A model generated the notes under the pieces. That model was not told the origin of the DNA, made no database searches, and saw only the letters and a program-made list of their open reading frames with translations. A program made the translations under genes and the position numbers. Of a stretch of 64,000 nucleotides of DNA, positions 12,286 to 26,325 are shown piece after piece (the stretch's first letter is position 1; every line of letters begins with the position of its first letter). Source of the stretch: Auanema rhodensis (lineage: Eukaryota > Nematoda > Chromadorea > Rhabditida > Rhabditidae). The DNA lies in assembly GCA_964057225.1 (NCBI GenBank), contig OZ059894.1:22908476-22972475 (forward strand), given 5' to 3'.

Positions 12286-14742
12286 TATCAGTTGATATCT
12301 CGGTGCATTTTTAAGCTAGCGCAAATCTGATAACACAGATCGACGCAGCTTAACAATCCGCATCGAATGCACTATACTACATTGAAAAACGCTTAATACA
12401 AAAATTAGTTATGATCGTTTGAAAAATGATGCATTAGTGTATGTTGAGTTTCCATGTACACTCAACATTGCTTCCAAAAACATTTTGACAAAAATTTTTT
12501 CGAAAAATTTCAGAATAATTTAGCAAAAAGTAGATGTTTTTAGATTCCATTTTTCAAGGTAAAGACGATGGACAATGTTATTCAACGAAAAAATCAATTC
12601 TTCAGGGTGAAAATCGAGGATATAAGTGTGAACTTATATCAGTTGATATCTCGGTGCATTTTTAAGCTAGCGCAAATCTGATAACACAGATCGACGCAGC
12701 TTAAAAATCCGCATCGAATGCACTATACTACATTGAGAAACGATTAATACAAAAATTAGTTATGATCGTTTGAAAAATGATGCATTAGTGTATGTTGAGT
12801 TTCCATGTACACTCAACATTGCTTCCAAAAACATTTTGACAAAAATTTTTTCGAAAAATTTCAGAATAATTTAGCAAAAAGTAGATGTTTTTAGATTTCT
12901 TTTTCCAAGGCAAAGACGATGGTCAATGTTATTCAACGAAAAAATCAATTCTTCAGGGTGAAAATCGAGGATATAAGTGTGTACTTATATCAGTTGATAT
13001 CTCGGTGCATTTTTAAGCTAGCGCAAATCTGATAACACAGATCGACGCAGCTTAAAAATCCGCATCGAATGCACTATACTACATTAAGAAACGCTTAATA
13101 CAAAAATTAGTTATGATCGTTTGAAAAATGATGCATTAGTGTATGTTGAGTTTCCATGTACACTCAACATTGCTTCCAAAAACATTTTGACAAAAATTTT
13201 TTCGAAAAATTTCAGAATAATTTAGCAAAAAGTAGATGTTTTTAGATTCCATTTTTCAAGGCAAAGACGATGGACAATGTTATTCAACGAAAAAATCAAT
13301 TCTTCAGGGTGAAAATCGAGGATATAAGTGTGAACTTATATCAGTTGATATCTCGGTGCATTTTTAAGCTAGCGCAAATCTGATAACACAGATCGACGCA
13401 GCTTAAAAATCCGCATCGAATGCACTATACTACATTGAGAAACGCTTAATACAAAAATTAGTTATGATCGTTTGAAAAATGATGCATTAGTGTATGTTGA
13501 GTTTCCATGTACACTCAACATTGCTTCCAAAAACATTTTGACAAAAATTTTTTCGAAAAATTTCAGAATAATTCAGCAAAAAGTAGATGATTTTAGATTT
13601 CATTTTTCAAGGCAAAGACGATGGACAATGTTATTCAACGAAAAAATCAATTCTTCAGGGTGAAAATCGAGGATATAAGTGTGAACTTATATCAGTTGAT
13701 ATCTCGGTGCATTTTTAAGCTAGCGCAAATCTGATAACACAGATCGACGCAGCTTAAAAATCCGCATCGAATGCACTATACTACATTAAGAAACGCTTAA
13801 TACAAAAATTAGTTATGATCGTTTGAAAAATGATGCATTAGTGTATGTTGAGTTTCCATGTACACTCAACATTGCTTCCAAAAACATTTTGACAAAAATT
13901 TTTTCGAAAAATTTCAGAATAATTCAGCAAAAAGTAGATGATTTTAGATTCCATTTTTCAAGGCAAAGACGATGAACAATGTTATTCAACGAAAAAATTA
14001 ATTCTTCAGGGTGAAAATCGAGGATATAAGTGTGAACTTATATCAGTTGATATCTCGGTGCATTTTTAAGCTAGCGCAAATCTGATAACACAGATCGACG
14101 CAGCTTAAAAATCCGCATCGAATGCACTATACTACATTGAGAAACGATTAATACAAAAATTAGTTATGATCGTTTGAAAAATGATGCATTAGTGTATGTT
14201 GAGTTTCCATGTACACTCAACATTGCTTCCAAAAATATTTTGACAAAAATTTTTTCGAAAAATTTCAGAATAATTTAGCAAAAAGTAGATGTTTTTAGAT
14301 TCCATTTTTCAAGGCAAAGACGATGGACAATGTTATTCAACGAAAAAATCAATTCTTCAGGGTGAAAATCGAGGATATAAGTGTGAACTTATATCAGTTG
14401 ATATCTCGGTGCATTTTTAAGCTAGCGCAAATCTGATAACACAGATCGACGCAGCTTAAAAATCCGCATCGAATGCTCTATACTACATTGAGAAACGCTC
14501 AATACAAAAATTAGTTATGATTGTTTGAAAAATGATGCATTAGTGTATGTTGAGTTTCCATGTACACTCAACATTGCTTCCAAAAACATTTTGACAAAAA
14601 GTTTTTCGAAAAATTTCAGAATAATTTAGCAAAAAGTAGATGTTTTTAGATTCCTTTTTTCAAGGCAAAGACGATGGTCAATGTTATTCAACGAAAAAAT
14701 CAATTCTTCAGGGTGAAAATCGAGGATATAAGTGTGAACTTA
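12286..14742 (+). repeat. Seven-unit block matching 2809-5265
   Basis: Seven units (2457 bp) repeat the order seen at 2809-5265, at a distance of 9477 bp, which is exactly 27 units. The markers AAGGTAAAG, GTGTGTACTT, AATTCAG with ATTTCAT, GATGAACAA, AAAATATTTTG, and GCTCAATAC with AAAAAGTTTTTCG occur in the same order. Private differences, such as CTTTTTCCAAGG near 12901 and GAATGCTCTAT near 14471, show that the copies are not identical. Confidence 0.83.
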
Positions 14743-15093
14743 TATCAGTTGATATCTCGGTGCATTTTTAAGCTAGCGCAAATCTGATAACACAGATCGA
14801 CGCAGCTTAACAATCCGCATCGAATGCACTATACTACATTGAAAAACGCTTAATACAAAAATTAGTTATGATCGTTTGAAAAATGATGCATTAGTGTATG
14901 TTGAGTTTCCATGTACACTCAACATTGCTTCCAAAAACATTTTGACAAAAATTTTTTCGAAAAATTTCAGAATAATTTAGCAAAAAGTAGATGTTTTTAG
15001 ATTCCATTTTTCAAGGCAAAGACGATGGACAATGTTATTCAACGAAAAAATCAATTCTTCAGGGTGAAAATCGAGGATATAAGTGTGAACTTA

Positions 15094-18000
15094 TATCAGT
15101 TGATATCTCGGTGCATTTTTAAGCTAGCGCAAATCTGATAACACAGATCGACGCAGCTTAAAAATCCGCATCGAATGCACTATACTACATTGAGAAACGC
15201 TTAATACAAAAATTAGTTATGATCGTTTGAAAAATGATGCATTAGTGTATGTTGAGTTTCCATGTACACTCAACATTGCTTCCAAAAACATTTTGACAAA
15301 AATTTTTTCGAAAAATTTCAGAATAATTCAGCAAAAAGTAGATGATTTTAGATTTCATTTTTCAAGGCAAAGACGATGGACAATGTTATTCAACGAAAAA
15401 ATCAATTCTTCAGGGTGAAAATCGAGGATATAAGTGTGAACTTATATCAGTTGATATCTCGGTGCATTTTTAAGCTAGCGCAAATCTGATAACACAGATC
15501 GACGCAGCTTAAAAATCCGCATCGAATGCACTATACTACATTAAGAAACGCTTAATACAAAAATTAGTTATGATCGTTTGAAAAATGATGCATTAGTGTA
15601 TGTTGAGTTTCCATGTACACTCAACATTGCTTCCAAAAACATTTTGACAAAAATTTTTTCGAAAAATTTCAGAATAATTCAGCAAAAAGTAGATGATTTT
15701 AGATTCCATTTTTCAAGGCAAAGACGATGAACAATGTTATTCAACGAAAAAATTAATTCTTCAGGGTGAAAATCGAGGATATAAGTGTGAACTTATATCA
15801 GTTGATATCTCGGTGCATTTTTAAGCTAGCGCAAATCTGATAACACAGATCGACGCAGCTTAAAAATCCGCATCGAATGCACTATACTACATTGAGAAAC
15901 GATTAATACAAAAATTAGTTATGATCGTTTGAAAAATGATGCATTAGTGTATGTTGAGTTTCCATGTACACTCAACATTGCTTCCAAAAATATTTTGACA
16001 AAAATTTTTTCGAAAAATTTCAGAATAATTTAGCAAAAAGTAGATGTTTTTAGATTCCATTTTTCAAGGCAAAGACGATGGACAATGTTATTCAACGAAA
16101 AAATCAATTCTTCAGGGTGAAAATCGAGGATATAAGTGTGAACTTATATCAGTTGATATCTCGGTGCATTTTTAAGCTAGCGCAAATCTGATAACACAGA
16201 TCGACGCAGCTTAAAAATCCGCATCGAATGCACTATACTACATTGAGAAACGCTCAATACAAAAATTAGTTATGATTGTTTGAAAAATGATGCATTAGTG
16301 TATGTTGAGTTTCCATGTACACTCAACATTGCTTCCAAAAACATTTTGACAAAAAGTTTTTCGAAAAATTTCAGAATAATTTAGCAAAAAGTAGATGTTT
16401 TTAGATTCCTTTTTTCAAGGCAAAGACGATGGTCAATGTTATTCAACGAAAAAATCAATTCTTCAGGGTGAAAATCGAGGATATAAGTGTGAACTTATAT
16501 CAGTTGATATCTCGGTGCATTTTTAAGCTAGCGCAAATCTGATAACACAGATCGACGCAGCTTAACAATCCGCATCGAATGCACTATACTACATTGAAAA
16601 ACGCTTAATACAAAAATTAGTTATGATCGTTTGAAAAATGATGCATTAGTGTATGTTGAGTTTCCATGTACACTCAACATTGCTTCCAAAAACATTTTGA
16701 CAAAAATTTTTTCGAAAAATTTCAGAATAATTTAGCAAAAAGTAGATGTTTTTAGATTCCTTTTTTCAAGGCAAAGACGATGGTCAATGTTATTCAACGA
16801 AAAAGTCAATTCTTCAGGGTGAAAATCGAGGATATAAGTGTGAACTTATATCAGTTGATATCTCGGTGCATTTTTAAGCTAGCGCAAATCTGATAACACA
16901 GATCGACGCAGCTTAAAAATCCGCATCGAATGCACTATACTACATTGAGAAACGATTAATACAAAAATTAGTTATGATCGTTTGAAAAATGATGCATTAG
17001 TGTATGTTGAGTTTCCATGTACACTCAACATTGCTTCCAAAAACATTTTGACAAAAATTTTTTCGAAAAATTTCAGAATAATTTAGCAAAAAGTAGATGT
17101 TTTTAGATTCCATTTTTCAAGGCAAAGACGATGGACAATGTTATTCAACGAAAAAATCAATTCTTCAGGGTGAAAATCGAGGATATAAGTGTGAACTTAT
17201 ATCAGTTGATATCTCGGTGCATTTTTAAGCTAGCGCAAATCTGATAACACAGATCGACGCAGCTTAAAAATCCGCATCGAATGCACTATACTACATTGAG
17301 AAACGCTTAATACAAAAATTAGTTATGATCGTTTGAAAAATGATGCATTAGTGTATGTTGAGTTTCCATGTACACTCAACATTGCTTCCAAAAACATTTT
17401 GACAAAAATTTTTTCGAAAAATTTCAAAATAATTTTGCAAAAAGTAGATGTTTTTAGATTCCATTTTTCAAGGCAAAGACGATGGACAATGTTATTCAAC
17501 GAAAAAATTAATTCTTCAGGGTGAAAATCGAGGATATAAGTGTGAACTTATATCAGTTGATATCTCGGTGCATTTTTTAGCTAGCGCAAATCTGATAACA
17601 CAGATCGACGCAGCTTAAAAATCCGCATCGAATGCACTATACTACATTAAGAAACGCTTAATACAAAAATTAGTTATGATCGTTTGAAAAATGATGCATT
17701 AGTGTATGTTGAGTTTCCATGTACACTCAACATTGCTTCCAAAAACATTTTGACAAAAATTTTTTCGAAAAATTTCAGAATAATTCAGCAAAAAGTAGAT
17801 GATTTTAGATTTCATTTTTCAAGGCAAAGACGATGAACAATGTTATTCAACGAAAAAATTAATTCTTCAGGGTGAAAATCGAGGATATAAGTGTGAACTT
17901 ATATCAGTTGATATCTCGGTGCATTTTTAAGCTAGCGCAAATCTGATAACACAGATCGACGCAGCTTAACAATCCGCATCGAATGCACTATACTACATTA

Positions 18001-18603
18001 AGAAACGCTTAATACAAAAATTAGTTATGATCGTTTGAAAAATGATGCATTAGTGTATGTTGAGTTTCCATGTACACTCAACATTGCTTCCAAAAACATT
18101 TTGACAAAAATTTTTTCGAAAAATTTCAAAATAATTTAGCAAAAAGTAGATGTTTTTAGATTCCATTTTTCAAGGCAAAGACGATGGACAATGTTATTCA
18201 ACGAAAAAATTAATTCTTCAGGGTGAAAATCGAGGATATAAGTGTGAACTTATATCAGTTGATATCTCGGTGAATTTTTAAGCTAGCGCAAATCGGATAA
18301 CACAGATCGACGCAGCTTAAAAATTCGCATCGAATGCACTATACTACATTGAGAAACGCTCAATACAAAAATTAGTTATGATTGTTTGAAAAATGATGCA
18401 TTAGTGTATGTTGAGTTTCCATGTACACTCAACATTGCTTCCAAAAACATTTTGACAAAAAGTTTTTCGAAAAATTTCAGAATAATTTAGCAAAAAGTAG
18501 ATGTTTTTAGATTCCTTTTTTCAAGGCAAAGACGATGGTCAATGTTATTCAACGAAAAAATCAATTCTTCAGGGTGAAAATCGAGGATATAAGTGTGAAC
18601 TTA
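15094..18603 (+). repeat. Ten-unit block shared with 3862-7722
   Basis: This is the distant counterpart of 3862-7722. The offset is 32 units up to the unit at 16498 and 31 units afterwards, because one GATTAATAC unit is missing here or extra on the left. Its first four units also match those at 13339-14742 five units earlier, so it overlaps a local five-unit repeat. Confidence 0.82.
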
Positions 18604-21600
18604 TATCAGTTGATATCTCGGTGCATTTTTAAGCTAGCGCAAATCTGATAACACAGATCGACGCAGCTTAACAATCCGCATCGAATGCACTATACTACAT
18701 TGAAAAACGCTTAATACAAAAATTAGTTATGATCGTTTGAAAAATGATGCATTAGTGTATGTTGAGTTTCCATGTACACTCAACATTGCTTCCAAAAACA
18801 TTTTGACAAAAATTTTTTCGAAAAATTTCAGAATAATTTAGCAAAAAGTAGATGTTTTTAGATTCCTTTTTTCAAGGCAAAGACGATGGTCAATGTTATT
18901 CAACGAAAAAATCAATTCTTCAGGGTGAAAATCGAGGATATAAGTGTGAACTTATATCAGTTGATATCTCGGTGCATTTTTAAGCTAGCGCAAATCTGAT
19001 AACACAGATCGACGCAGCTTAAAAATCCGCATCGAATGCACTATACTACATTAAGAAACGCTTAATACAAAAATTAGTTATGATCGTTTGAAAAATGATG
19101 CATTAGTGTATGTTGAGTTTCCATGTACACTCAACATTGCTTCCAAAAACATTTTGACAAAAATTTTTTCGAAAAATTTCAGAATAATTTAGCAAAAAGT
19201 AGATGTTTTTAGATTCCATTTTTCAAGGCAAAGACGATGGACAATGTTATTCAACGAAAAAATCAATTCTTCAGGGTGAAAATCGAGGATATAAGTGTGA
19301 ACTTATATCAGTTGATATCTCGGTGCATTTTTAAGCTAGCGCAAATCTGATAACACAGATCGACGCAGCTTAACAATCCGCATCGAATGCACTATACTAC
19401 ATTAAGAAACGCTTAATACAAAAATTAGTTATGATCGTTTGAAAAATGATGCATTAGTGTATGTTGAGTTTCCATGTACACTCAACATTGCTTCCAAAAA
19501 CATTTTGACAAAAATTTTTTCGAAAAATTTCAGAATAATTCAGCAAAAAGTAGATGATTTTAGATTTCATTTTTCAAGGCAAAGACGATGAACAATGTTA
19601 TTCAACGAAAAAATTAATTCTTCAGGGTGAAAATCGAGGATATAAGTGTGAACTTATATCAGTTGATATCTCGGTGCATTTTTAAGCTAGCGCAAATCTG
19701 ATAACACAGATCGACGCAGCTTAACAATCCGCATCGAATGCACTATACTACATTGAAAAACGCTTAATACAAAAATTAGTTATGATCGTTTGAAAAATGA
19801 TGCATTAGTGTATGTTGAGTTTCCATGTACACTCAACATTGCTTCCAAAAACATTTTGACAAAAATTTTTTCGAAAAATTTCAGAATAATTTAGCAAAAA
19901 GTAGATGTTTTTAGATTCCATTTTTCAAGGCAAAGACGATGGACAATGTTATTCAACGAAAAAATCAATTCTTCAGGGTGAAAATCGAGGATATAAGTGT
20001 GAACTTATATCAGTTGATATCTCGGTGCATTTTTAAGCTAGCGCAAATCTGATAACACAGATCGACGCAGCTTAAAAATCCGCATCGAATGCACTATACT
20101 ACATTAAGAAACGCTTAATACAAAAATTAGTTATGATCGTTTGAAAAATGATGCATTAGTGTATGTTGAGTTTCCATGTACACTCAACATTGCTTCCAAA
20201 AACATTTTGACAAAAATTTTTTCGAAAAATTTCAGAATAATTCAGCAAAAAGTAGATGATTTTAGATTCCATTTTTCAAGGGAAAGACGATGAACAATGT
20301 TATTCAACGAAAAAATTAATTCTTCAGGGTGAAAATCGAGGATATAAGTGTGAACTTATATCAGTTGATATCTCGGTGCATTTTTAAGCTAGCGCAAATC
20401 TGATAACACAGATCGACGCAGCTTAACAATCCGCATCGAATGCACTATACTACATTGAAAAACGCTTAATACAAAAATTAGTTATGATCGTTTGAAAAAT
20501 GATGCTTTAGTGTATGTTGAGTTTCCATGTACACTCAACATTGCTTCCAAAAACATTTTGACAAAAATTTTTTCGAAAAATTTCAGAATAATTTAGCAAA
20601 AAGTAGATGTTTTTAGATTCCTTTTTTCAAGGCAAAGACGATGGTCAATGTTATTCAACGAAAAAATCAATTCTTCAGGGTGAAAATCGAGGATATAAGT
20701 GTGAACTTATATCAGTTGATATCTCGGTGCATTTTTTAGCTAGCGCAAATCTGATAACACAGATCGACGCAGCTTAAAAATCCGCATCGAATGCACTATA
20801 CTACATTAAGAAACGCTTAATACAAAAATTAGTTATGATCGTTTGAAAAATGATGCATTAGTGTATGTTGAGTTTCCATGTACACTCAACATTGCTTCCA
20901 AAAACATTTTGACAAAAATTTTTTCGAAAAATTTCAAAATAATTTAGCAAAAAGTAGATGTTTTTAGATTCCATTTTTCAAGGCAAAGACGATGGACAAT
21001 GTTATTCAACGAAAAAATTAATTCTTCAGGGTGAAAATCGAGGATATAAGTGTGAACTTATATCAGTTGATATCTCGGTGCATTTTTAAGCTAGCGCAAA
21101 TCGGATAACACAGATCGACGCAGCTTAAAAATTCGCATCGAATGCACTATACTACATTGAGAAACGCTCAATACAAAAATTAGTTATGATTGTTTGAAAA
21201 ATGATGCATTAGTGTATGTTGAGTTTCCATGTACACTCAACATTGCTTCCAAAAACATTTTGACAAAAAGTTTTTCGAAAAATTTCAGAATAATTTAGCA
21301 AAAAGTAGATGTTTTTAGATTCCTTTTTTCAAGGCAAAGACGATGGTCAATGTTATTCAACGAAAAAATCAATTCTTCAGGGTGAAAATCGAGGATATAA
21401 GTGTGAACTTATATCAGTTGATATCTCGGTGCATTTTTAAGCTAGCGCAAATCTGATAACACAGATCGACGCAGCTTAACAATCCGCATCGAATGCACTA
21501 TACTACATTGAAAAACGCTTAATACAAAAATTAGTTATGATCGTTTGAAAAATGATGCATTAGTGTATGTTGAGTTTCCATGTACACTCAACATTGCTTC

Positions 21601-23868
21601 CAAAAACATTTTGACAAAAATTTTTTCGAAAAATTTCAGAATAATTTAGCAAAAAGTAGATGTTTTTAGATTCCTTTTTTCAAGGCAAAGACGATGGTCA
21701 ATGTTATTCAACGAAAAAATCAATTCTTCAGGGTGAAAATCGAGGATATAAGTGTGAACTTATATCAGTTGATATCTCGGTGCATTTTTAAGCTAGCGCA
21801 AATCTGATAACACAGATCGACGCAGCTTAAAAATCCGCATCGAATGCACTATACTACATTAAGAAACGCTTAATACAAAAATTAGTTATGATCGTTTGAA
21901 AAATGATGCATTAGTGTATGTTGAGTTTCCATGTACACTCAACATTGCTTCCAAAAACATTTTGACAAAAATTTTTTCGAAAAATTTCAGAATAATTTAG
22001 CAAAAAGTAGATGTTTTTAGATTCCATTTTTCAAGGCAAAGACGATGGACAATGTTATTCAACGAAAAAATCAATTCTTCAGGGTGAAAATCGAGGATAT
22101 AAGTGTGAACTTATATCAGTTGATATCTCGGTGCATTTTTAAGCTAGCGCAAATCTGATAACACAGATCGACGCAGCTTAACAATCCGCATCGAATGCAC
22201 TATACTACATTAAGAAACGCTTAATACAAAAATTAGTTATGATCGTTTGAAAAATGATGCATTAGTGTATGTTGAGTTTCCATGTACACTCAACATTGCT
22301 TCCAAAAACATTTTGACAAAAATTTTTTCGAAAAATTTCAGAATAATTCAGCAAAAAGTAGATGATTTTAGATTTCATTTTTCAAGGCAAAGACGATGAA
22401 CAATGTTATTCAACGAAAAAATTAATTCTTCAGGGTGAAAATCGAGGATATAAGTGTGAACTTATATCAGTTGATATCTCGGTGCATTTTTAAGCTAGCG
22501 CAAATCTGATAACACAGATCGACGCAGCTTAACAATCCGCATCGAATGCACTATACTACATTGAAAAACGCTTAATACAAAAATTAGTTATGATCGTTTG
22601 AAAAATGATGCATTAGTGTATGTTGAGTTTCCATGTACACTCAACATTGCTTCCAAAAACATTTTGACAAAAATTTTTTCGAAAAATTTCAGAATAATTT
22701 AGCAAAAAGTAGATGTTTTTAGATTCCATTTTTCAAGGCAAAGACGATGGACAATGTTATTCAACGAAAAAATCAATTCTTCAGGGTGAAAATCGAGGAT
22801 ATAAGTGTGAACTTATATCAGTTGATATCTCGGTGCATTTTTAAGCTAGCGCAAATCTGATAACACAGATCGACGCAGCTTAAAAATCCGCATCGAATGC
22901 ACTATACTACATTAAGAAACGCTTAATACAAAAATTAGTTATGATCGTTTGAAAAATGATGCATTAGTGTATGTTGAGTTTCCATGTACACTCAACATTG
23001 CTTCCAAAAACATTTTGACAAAAATTTTTTCGAAAAATTTCAGAATAATTCAGCAAAAAGTAGATGATTTTAGATTCCATTTTTCAAGGGAAAGACGATG
23101 AACAATGTTATTCAACGAAAAAATTAATTCTTCAGGGTGAAAATCGAGGATATAAGTGTGAACTTATATCAGTTGATATCTCGGTGCATTTTTAAGCTAG
23201 CGCAAATCTGATAACACAGATCGACGCAGCTTAACAATCCGCATCGAATGCACTATACTACATTGAAAAACGCTTAATACAAAAATTAGTTATGATCGTT
23301 TGAAAAATGATGCTTTAGTGTATGTTGAGTTTCCATGTACACTCAACATTGCTTCCAAAAACATTTTGACAAAAATTTTTTCGAAAAATTTCAGAATAAT
23401 TTAGCAAAAAGTAGATGTTTTTAGATTCCTTTTTTCAAGGCAAAGACGATGGTCAATGTTATTCAACGAAAAAATCAATTCTTCAGGGTGAAAATCGAGG
23501 ATATAAGTGTGAACTTATATCAGTTGATATCTCGGTGCATTTTTTAGCTAGCGCAAATCTGATAACACAGATCGACGCAGCTTAAAAATCCGCATCGAAT
23601 GCACTATACTACATTAAGAAACGCTTAATACAAAAATTAGTTATGATCGTTTGAAAAATGATGCATTAGTGTATGTTGAGTTTCCATGTACACTCAACAT
23701 TGCTTCCAAAAACATTTTGACAAAAATTTTTTCGAAAAATTTCAGAATAATTCAGCAAAAAGTAGATGATTTTAGATTTCATTTTTCAAGGCAAAGACGA
23801 TGAACAATGTTATTCAACGAAAAAATTAATTCTTCAGGGTGAAAATCGAGGATATAAGTGTGAACTTA
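18253..23868 (+). repeat. Eight-unit higher-order repeat, two tandem copies (2 x 2808 bp)
   Basis: Units 18253-21060 match 21061-23868 in order. Markers are TCGGAT with GCTCAATAC (18253 / 21061), AAGGGAAAG with GATGAAC (20008 / 22816), GATGCTTTAG (20359 / 23167) and CATTTTTTAGC (20710 / 23518). The first unit differs in GAATTTTTAAG against CATTTTTAAG. The eighth differs in its right half: CAAAATAATTTAG with GATGGAC in copy 1, AATTCAG with GATGAAC in copy 2, so it looks recombinant. Confidence 0.87.
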
Positions 23869-24921
23869 TATCAGTTGATATCTCGGTGCATTTTTAAGCT
23901 AGCGCAAATCTGATAACACAGATCGACGCAGCTTAACAATCCGCATCGAATGCACTATACTACATTGAAAAACGCTTAATACAAAAATTAGTTATGATCG
24001 TTTGAAAAATGATGCATTAGTGTATGTTGAGTTTCCATGTACACTCAACATTGCTTCCAAAAACATTTTGACAAAAATTTTTTCGAAAAATTTCAGAATA
24101 ATTTAGCAAAAAGTAGATGTTTTTAGATTCCATTTTTCAAGGCAAAGACGATGGACAATGTTATTCAACGAAAAAATCAATTCTTCAGGGTGAAAATCGA
24201 GGATATAAGTGTGAACTTATATCAGTTGTTATCTCGGTGCATTTTTAAGCTAGCGCAAATCTGATAACACAGATCGACGCAGCTTAAAAATCCGCATCGA
24301 ATGCACTATACTACATTAAGAAACGCTTAATACAAAAATTAGTTATGATCGTTTGAAAAATGATGCATTAGTGTATGTTGAGTTTCCATGTACACTCAAC
24401 ATTGCTTCCAAAAACATTTTGACAAAAATTTTTTCGAAAAATTTCAGAATAATTCAGCAAAAAGTAGATGATTTTAGATTCCATTTTTCAAGGGAAAGAC
24501 GATGAACAATGTTATTCAACGAAAAAATTAATTCTTCAGGGTGAAAATCGAGGATATAAGTGTGAACTTATATCAGTTGATATCTCGGTGCATTTTTAAG
24601 CTAGCGCAAATCTGATAACACAGATCGACGCAGCTTAACAATCCGCATCGAATGCACTATACTACATTGAAAAACGCTTAATACAAAAATTAGTTATGAT
24701 CGTTTGAAAAATGATGCTTTAGTGTATGTTGAGTTTCCATGTACACTCAACATTGCTTCCAAAAACATTTTGACAAAAATTTTTTCGAAAAATTTCAGAA
24801 TAATTTAGCAAAAAGTAGATGATTTTAGATTCCATTTTTCAAGGGAAAGACGATGGACAATGTTATTCAACGAAAAAATCAATTCTTCAGGGTGAAAATC
24901 GAGGATATAAGTGTGAACTTA
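22114..24921 (+). repeat. Four-unit local duplication (2 x 1404 bp)
   Basis: Units at 22114, 22465, 22816 and 23167 are followed by a similar series at 23518, 23869, 24220 and 24571. AAGGGAAAG recurs at 22816 and 24220, and GATGCTTTAG at 23167 and 24571. The last unit of the second series has GATGATTTTAG with ATTCCAT and AAGGGAAAG instead of the expected GGTCAATG half, so it is mixed. The second series also carries a private GTTGTTATCTC near 24226. The block overlaps the eight-unit repeat and must be a later event. Confidence 0.75.
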
Positions 24922-26325
24922 TATCAGTTGATATCTCGGTGCATTTTTAAGCTAGCGCAAATCTGATAACACAGATCGACGCAGCTTAAAAATCCGCATC
25001 GAATGCACTATACTCCATTGAGAAACGCTTAATACAAAAATTAGTTATGATCGTTCGAAAAATGATGCTTTAGTGTATGTTGAGTTTCCATGTACACTCA
25101 ACATTGCTTCCAAAAACATTTTGACAAAAATTTTTTCGAAAAATTTCAAAATAATTTTGCAAAAAGTAGATGTTTTTGGATTCCTTTTTTCAAGGCAAAG
25201 ACGATGGACAATGTTATTCAACGAAAAAATTAATTCTTCAGGGTGAAAATCGAGGATATAAGTGTGAACTTATATCAGTTGATATCTCGGTGCATTTTTA
25301 AGCTAGCGCAAATCTGATAACACAGATCGACGCAGCTTAACATTCAGCATCGAATGCACTATACTACATTGAGAAACGCTTAATACAAAAATTAGTTATG
25401 ATCGTTTGAAAAATGATGCATTAGTGTATGTTGAGTTTCCATGTACACTCAACATTGCTTCCAAAAACATTTTGACAAAAATTTTTTCGAAAAATTTCAG
25501 AATAATTTTGCAAAAAGTAGATGTTTTTGGATTCCTTTTTTCAAGGCAAAGACGATGGACAATGTTATTCAACGAAAAAATCAATTCTTCAGGGTGAAAA
25601 TCGAGGATATAAGTGTGAACTTATATCAGTTGATATCTCGGTGCATTTTTAAGCTAGCGCAAATCTGATAACACAGATCGACGCAGCTTAACATTCAGCA
25701 TCGAATGCACTATACTACATTGAGAAACGCTTAATACAAAAATTAGTTATGATCGTTTGAAAAATGATGCATTAGTGTATGTTGAGTTTCCATGTACACT
25801 CAACATTGCTTCCAAAAACATTTTGACAAAAATTTTTTCGAAAAATTTCAAAATAATTTTGCAAAAAGTAGATGTTTTTGGATTCCTTTTTTCAAGGCAA
25901 AGACGATGGACAATGTTATTCAACGAAAAAATTAATTCTTCAGGGTGAAAATCGAGGATATAAGTGTGAACTTATATCAGTTGATATCTCGGTGCATTTT
26001 TAAGCTAGCGCAAATCTGATAACACAGATCGACGCAGCTTAAAAATCCGCATCGAATGCACTATACTACATTGAGAAACGCTTAATACAAAAATTAGTTA
26101 TGATCGTTTGAAAAATGATGCATTAGTGTATGTTGAGTTTCCATGTACACTCAACATTGCTTCCAAAAACATTTTGACAAAAATTTTTTCGAAAAATTTC
26201 AAAATAATTTTGCAAAAAGTAGATGTTTTTGGATTCCTTTTTTCAAGGCAAAGACGATGGACAATGTTATTCAACGAAAAAATTAATTCTTCAGGGTGAA
26301 AATCGAGGATATAAGTGTGAACTTA
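24922..26325 (+). repeat. Four TTTTTGGATTCC-type units
   Basis: Four consecutive units (24922, 25273, 25624, 25975) share TTTTTGGATTCC and AATTTTGC. Only the unit at 27147 otherwise carries the GG variant. Two of the four also have TTAACATTCAGC. The block lies at the domain A/B boundary and looks like a small private amplification. Confidence 0.75.

Larger units (their letters stand above)
1..24921 (+). repeat. Domain A of the array (subfamily A units)
   Basis: Seventy-one units are dominated by a shared set of variants: TTAACAATCC, ATTAAGAAACG or ATTGAAAAACG before the CTTAATAC stretch, GATTAATAC or GCTCAATAC, AATTCAGCAAAAAG, GATGATTTTAG, GATGAACAA, GGTCAATG and TCAATTCTTC. The variants CTTGATAC, GCTGACGC and TTATTTCTTC, common to the right, are absent here. 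The domain is subdivided into nested higher-order repeats, listed separately. The boundary is set by where variant content changes, so its exact base is a judgement. Confidence 0.8.

Noticed and set aside
25441-25668. 75-codon ATG-initiated frame across a unit boundary
   Set aside because: It exists in one unit because of a chance combination of variants, has low-complexity composition and no related frame is kept elsewhere.
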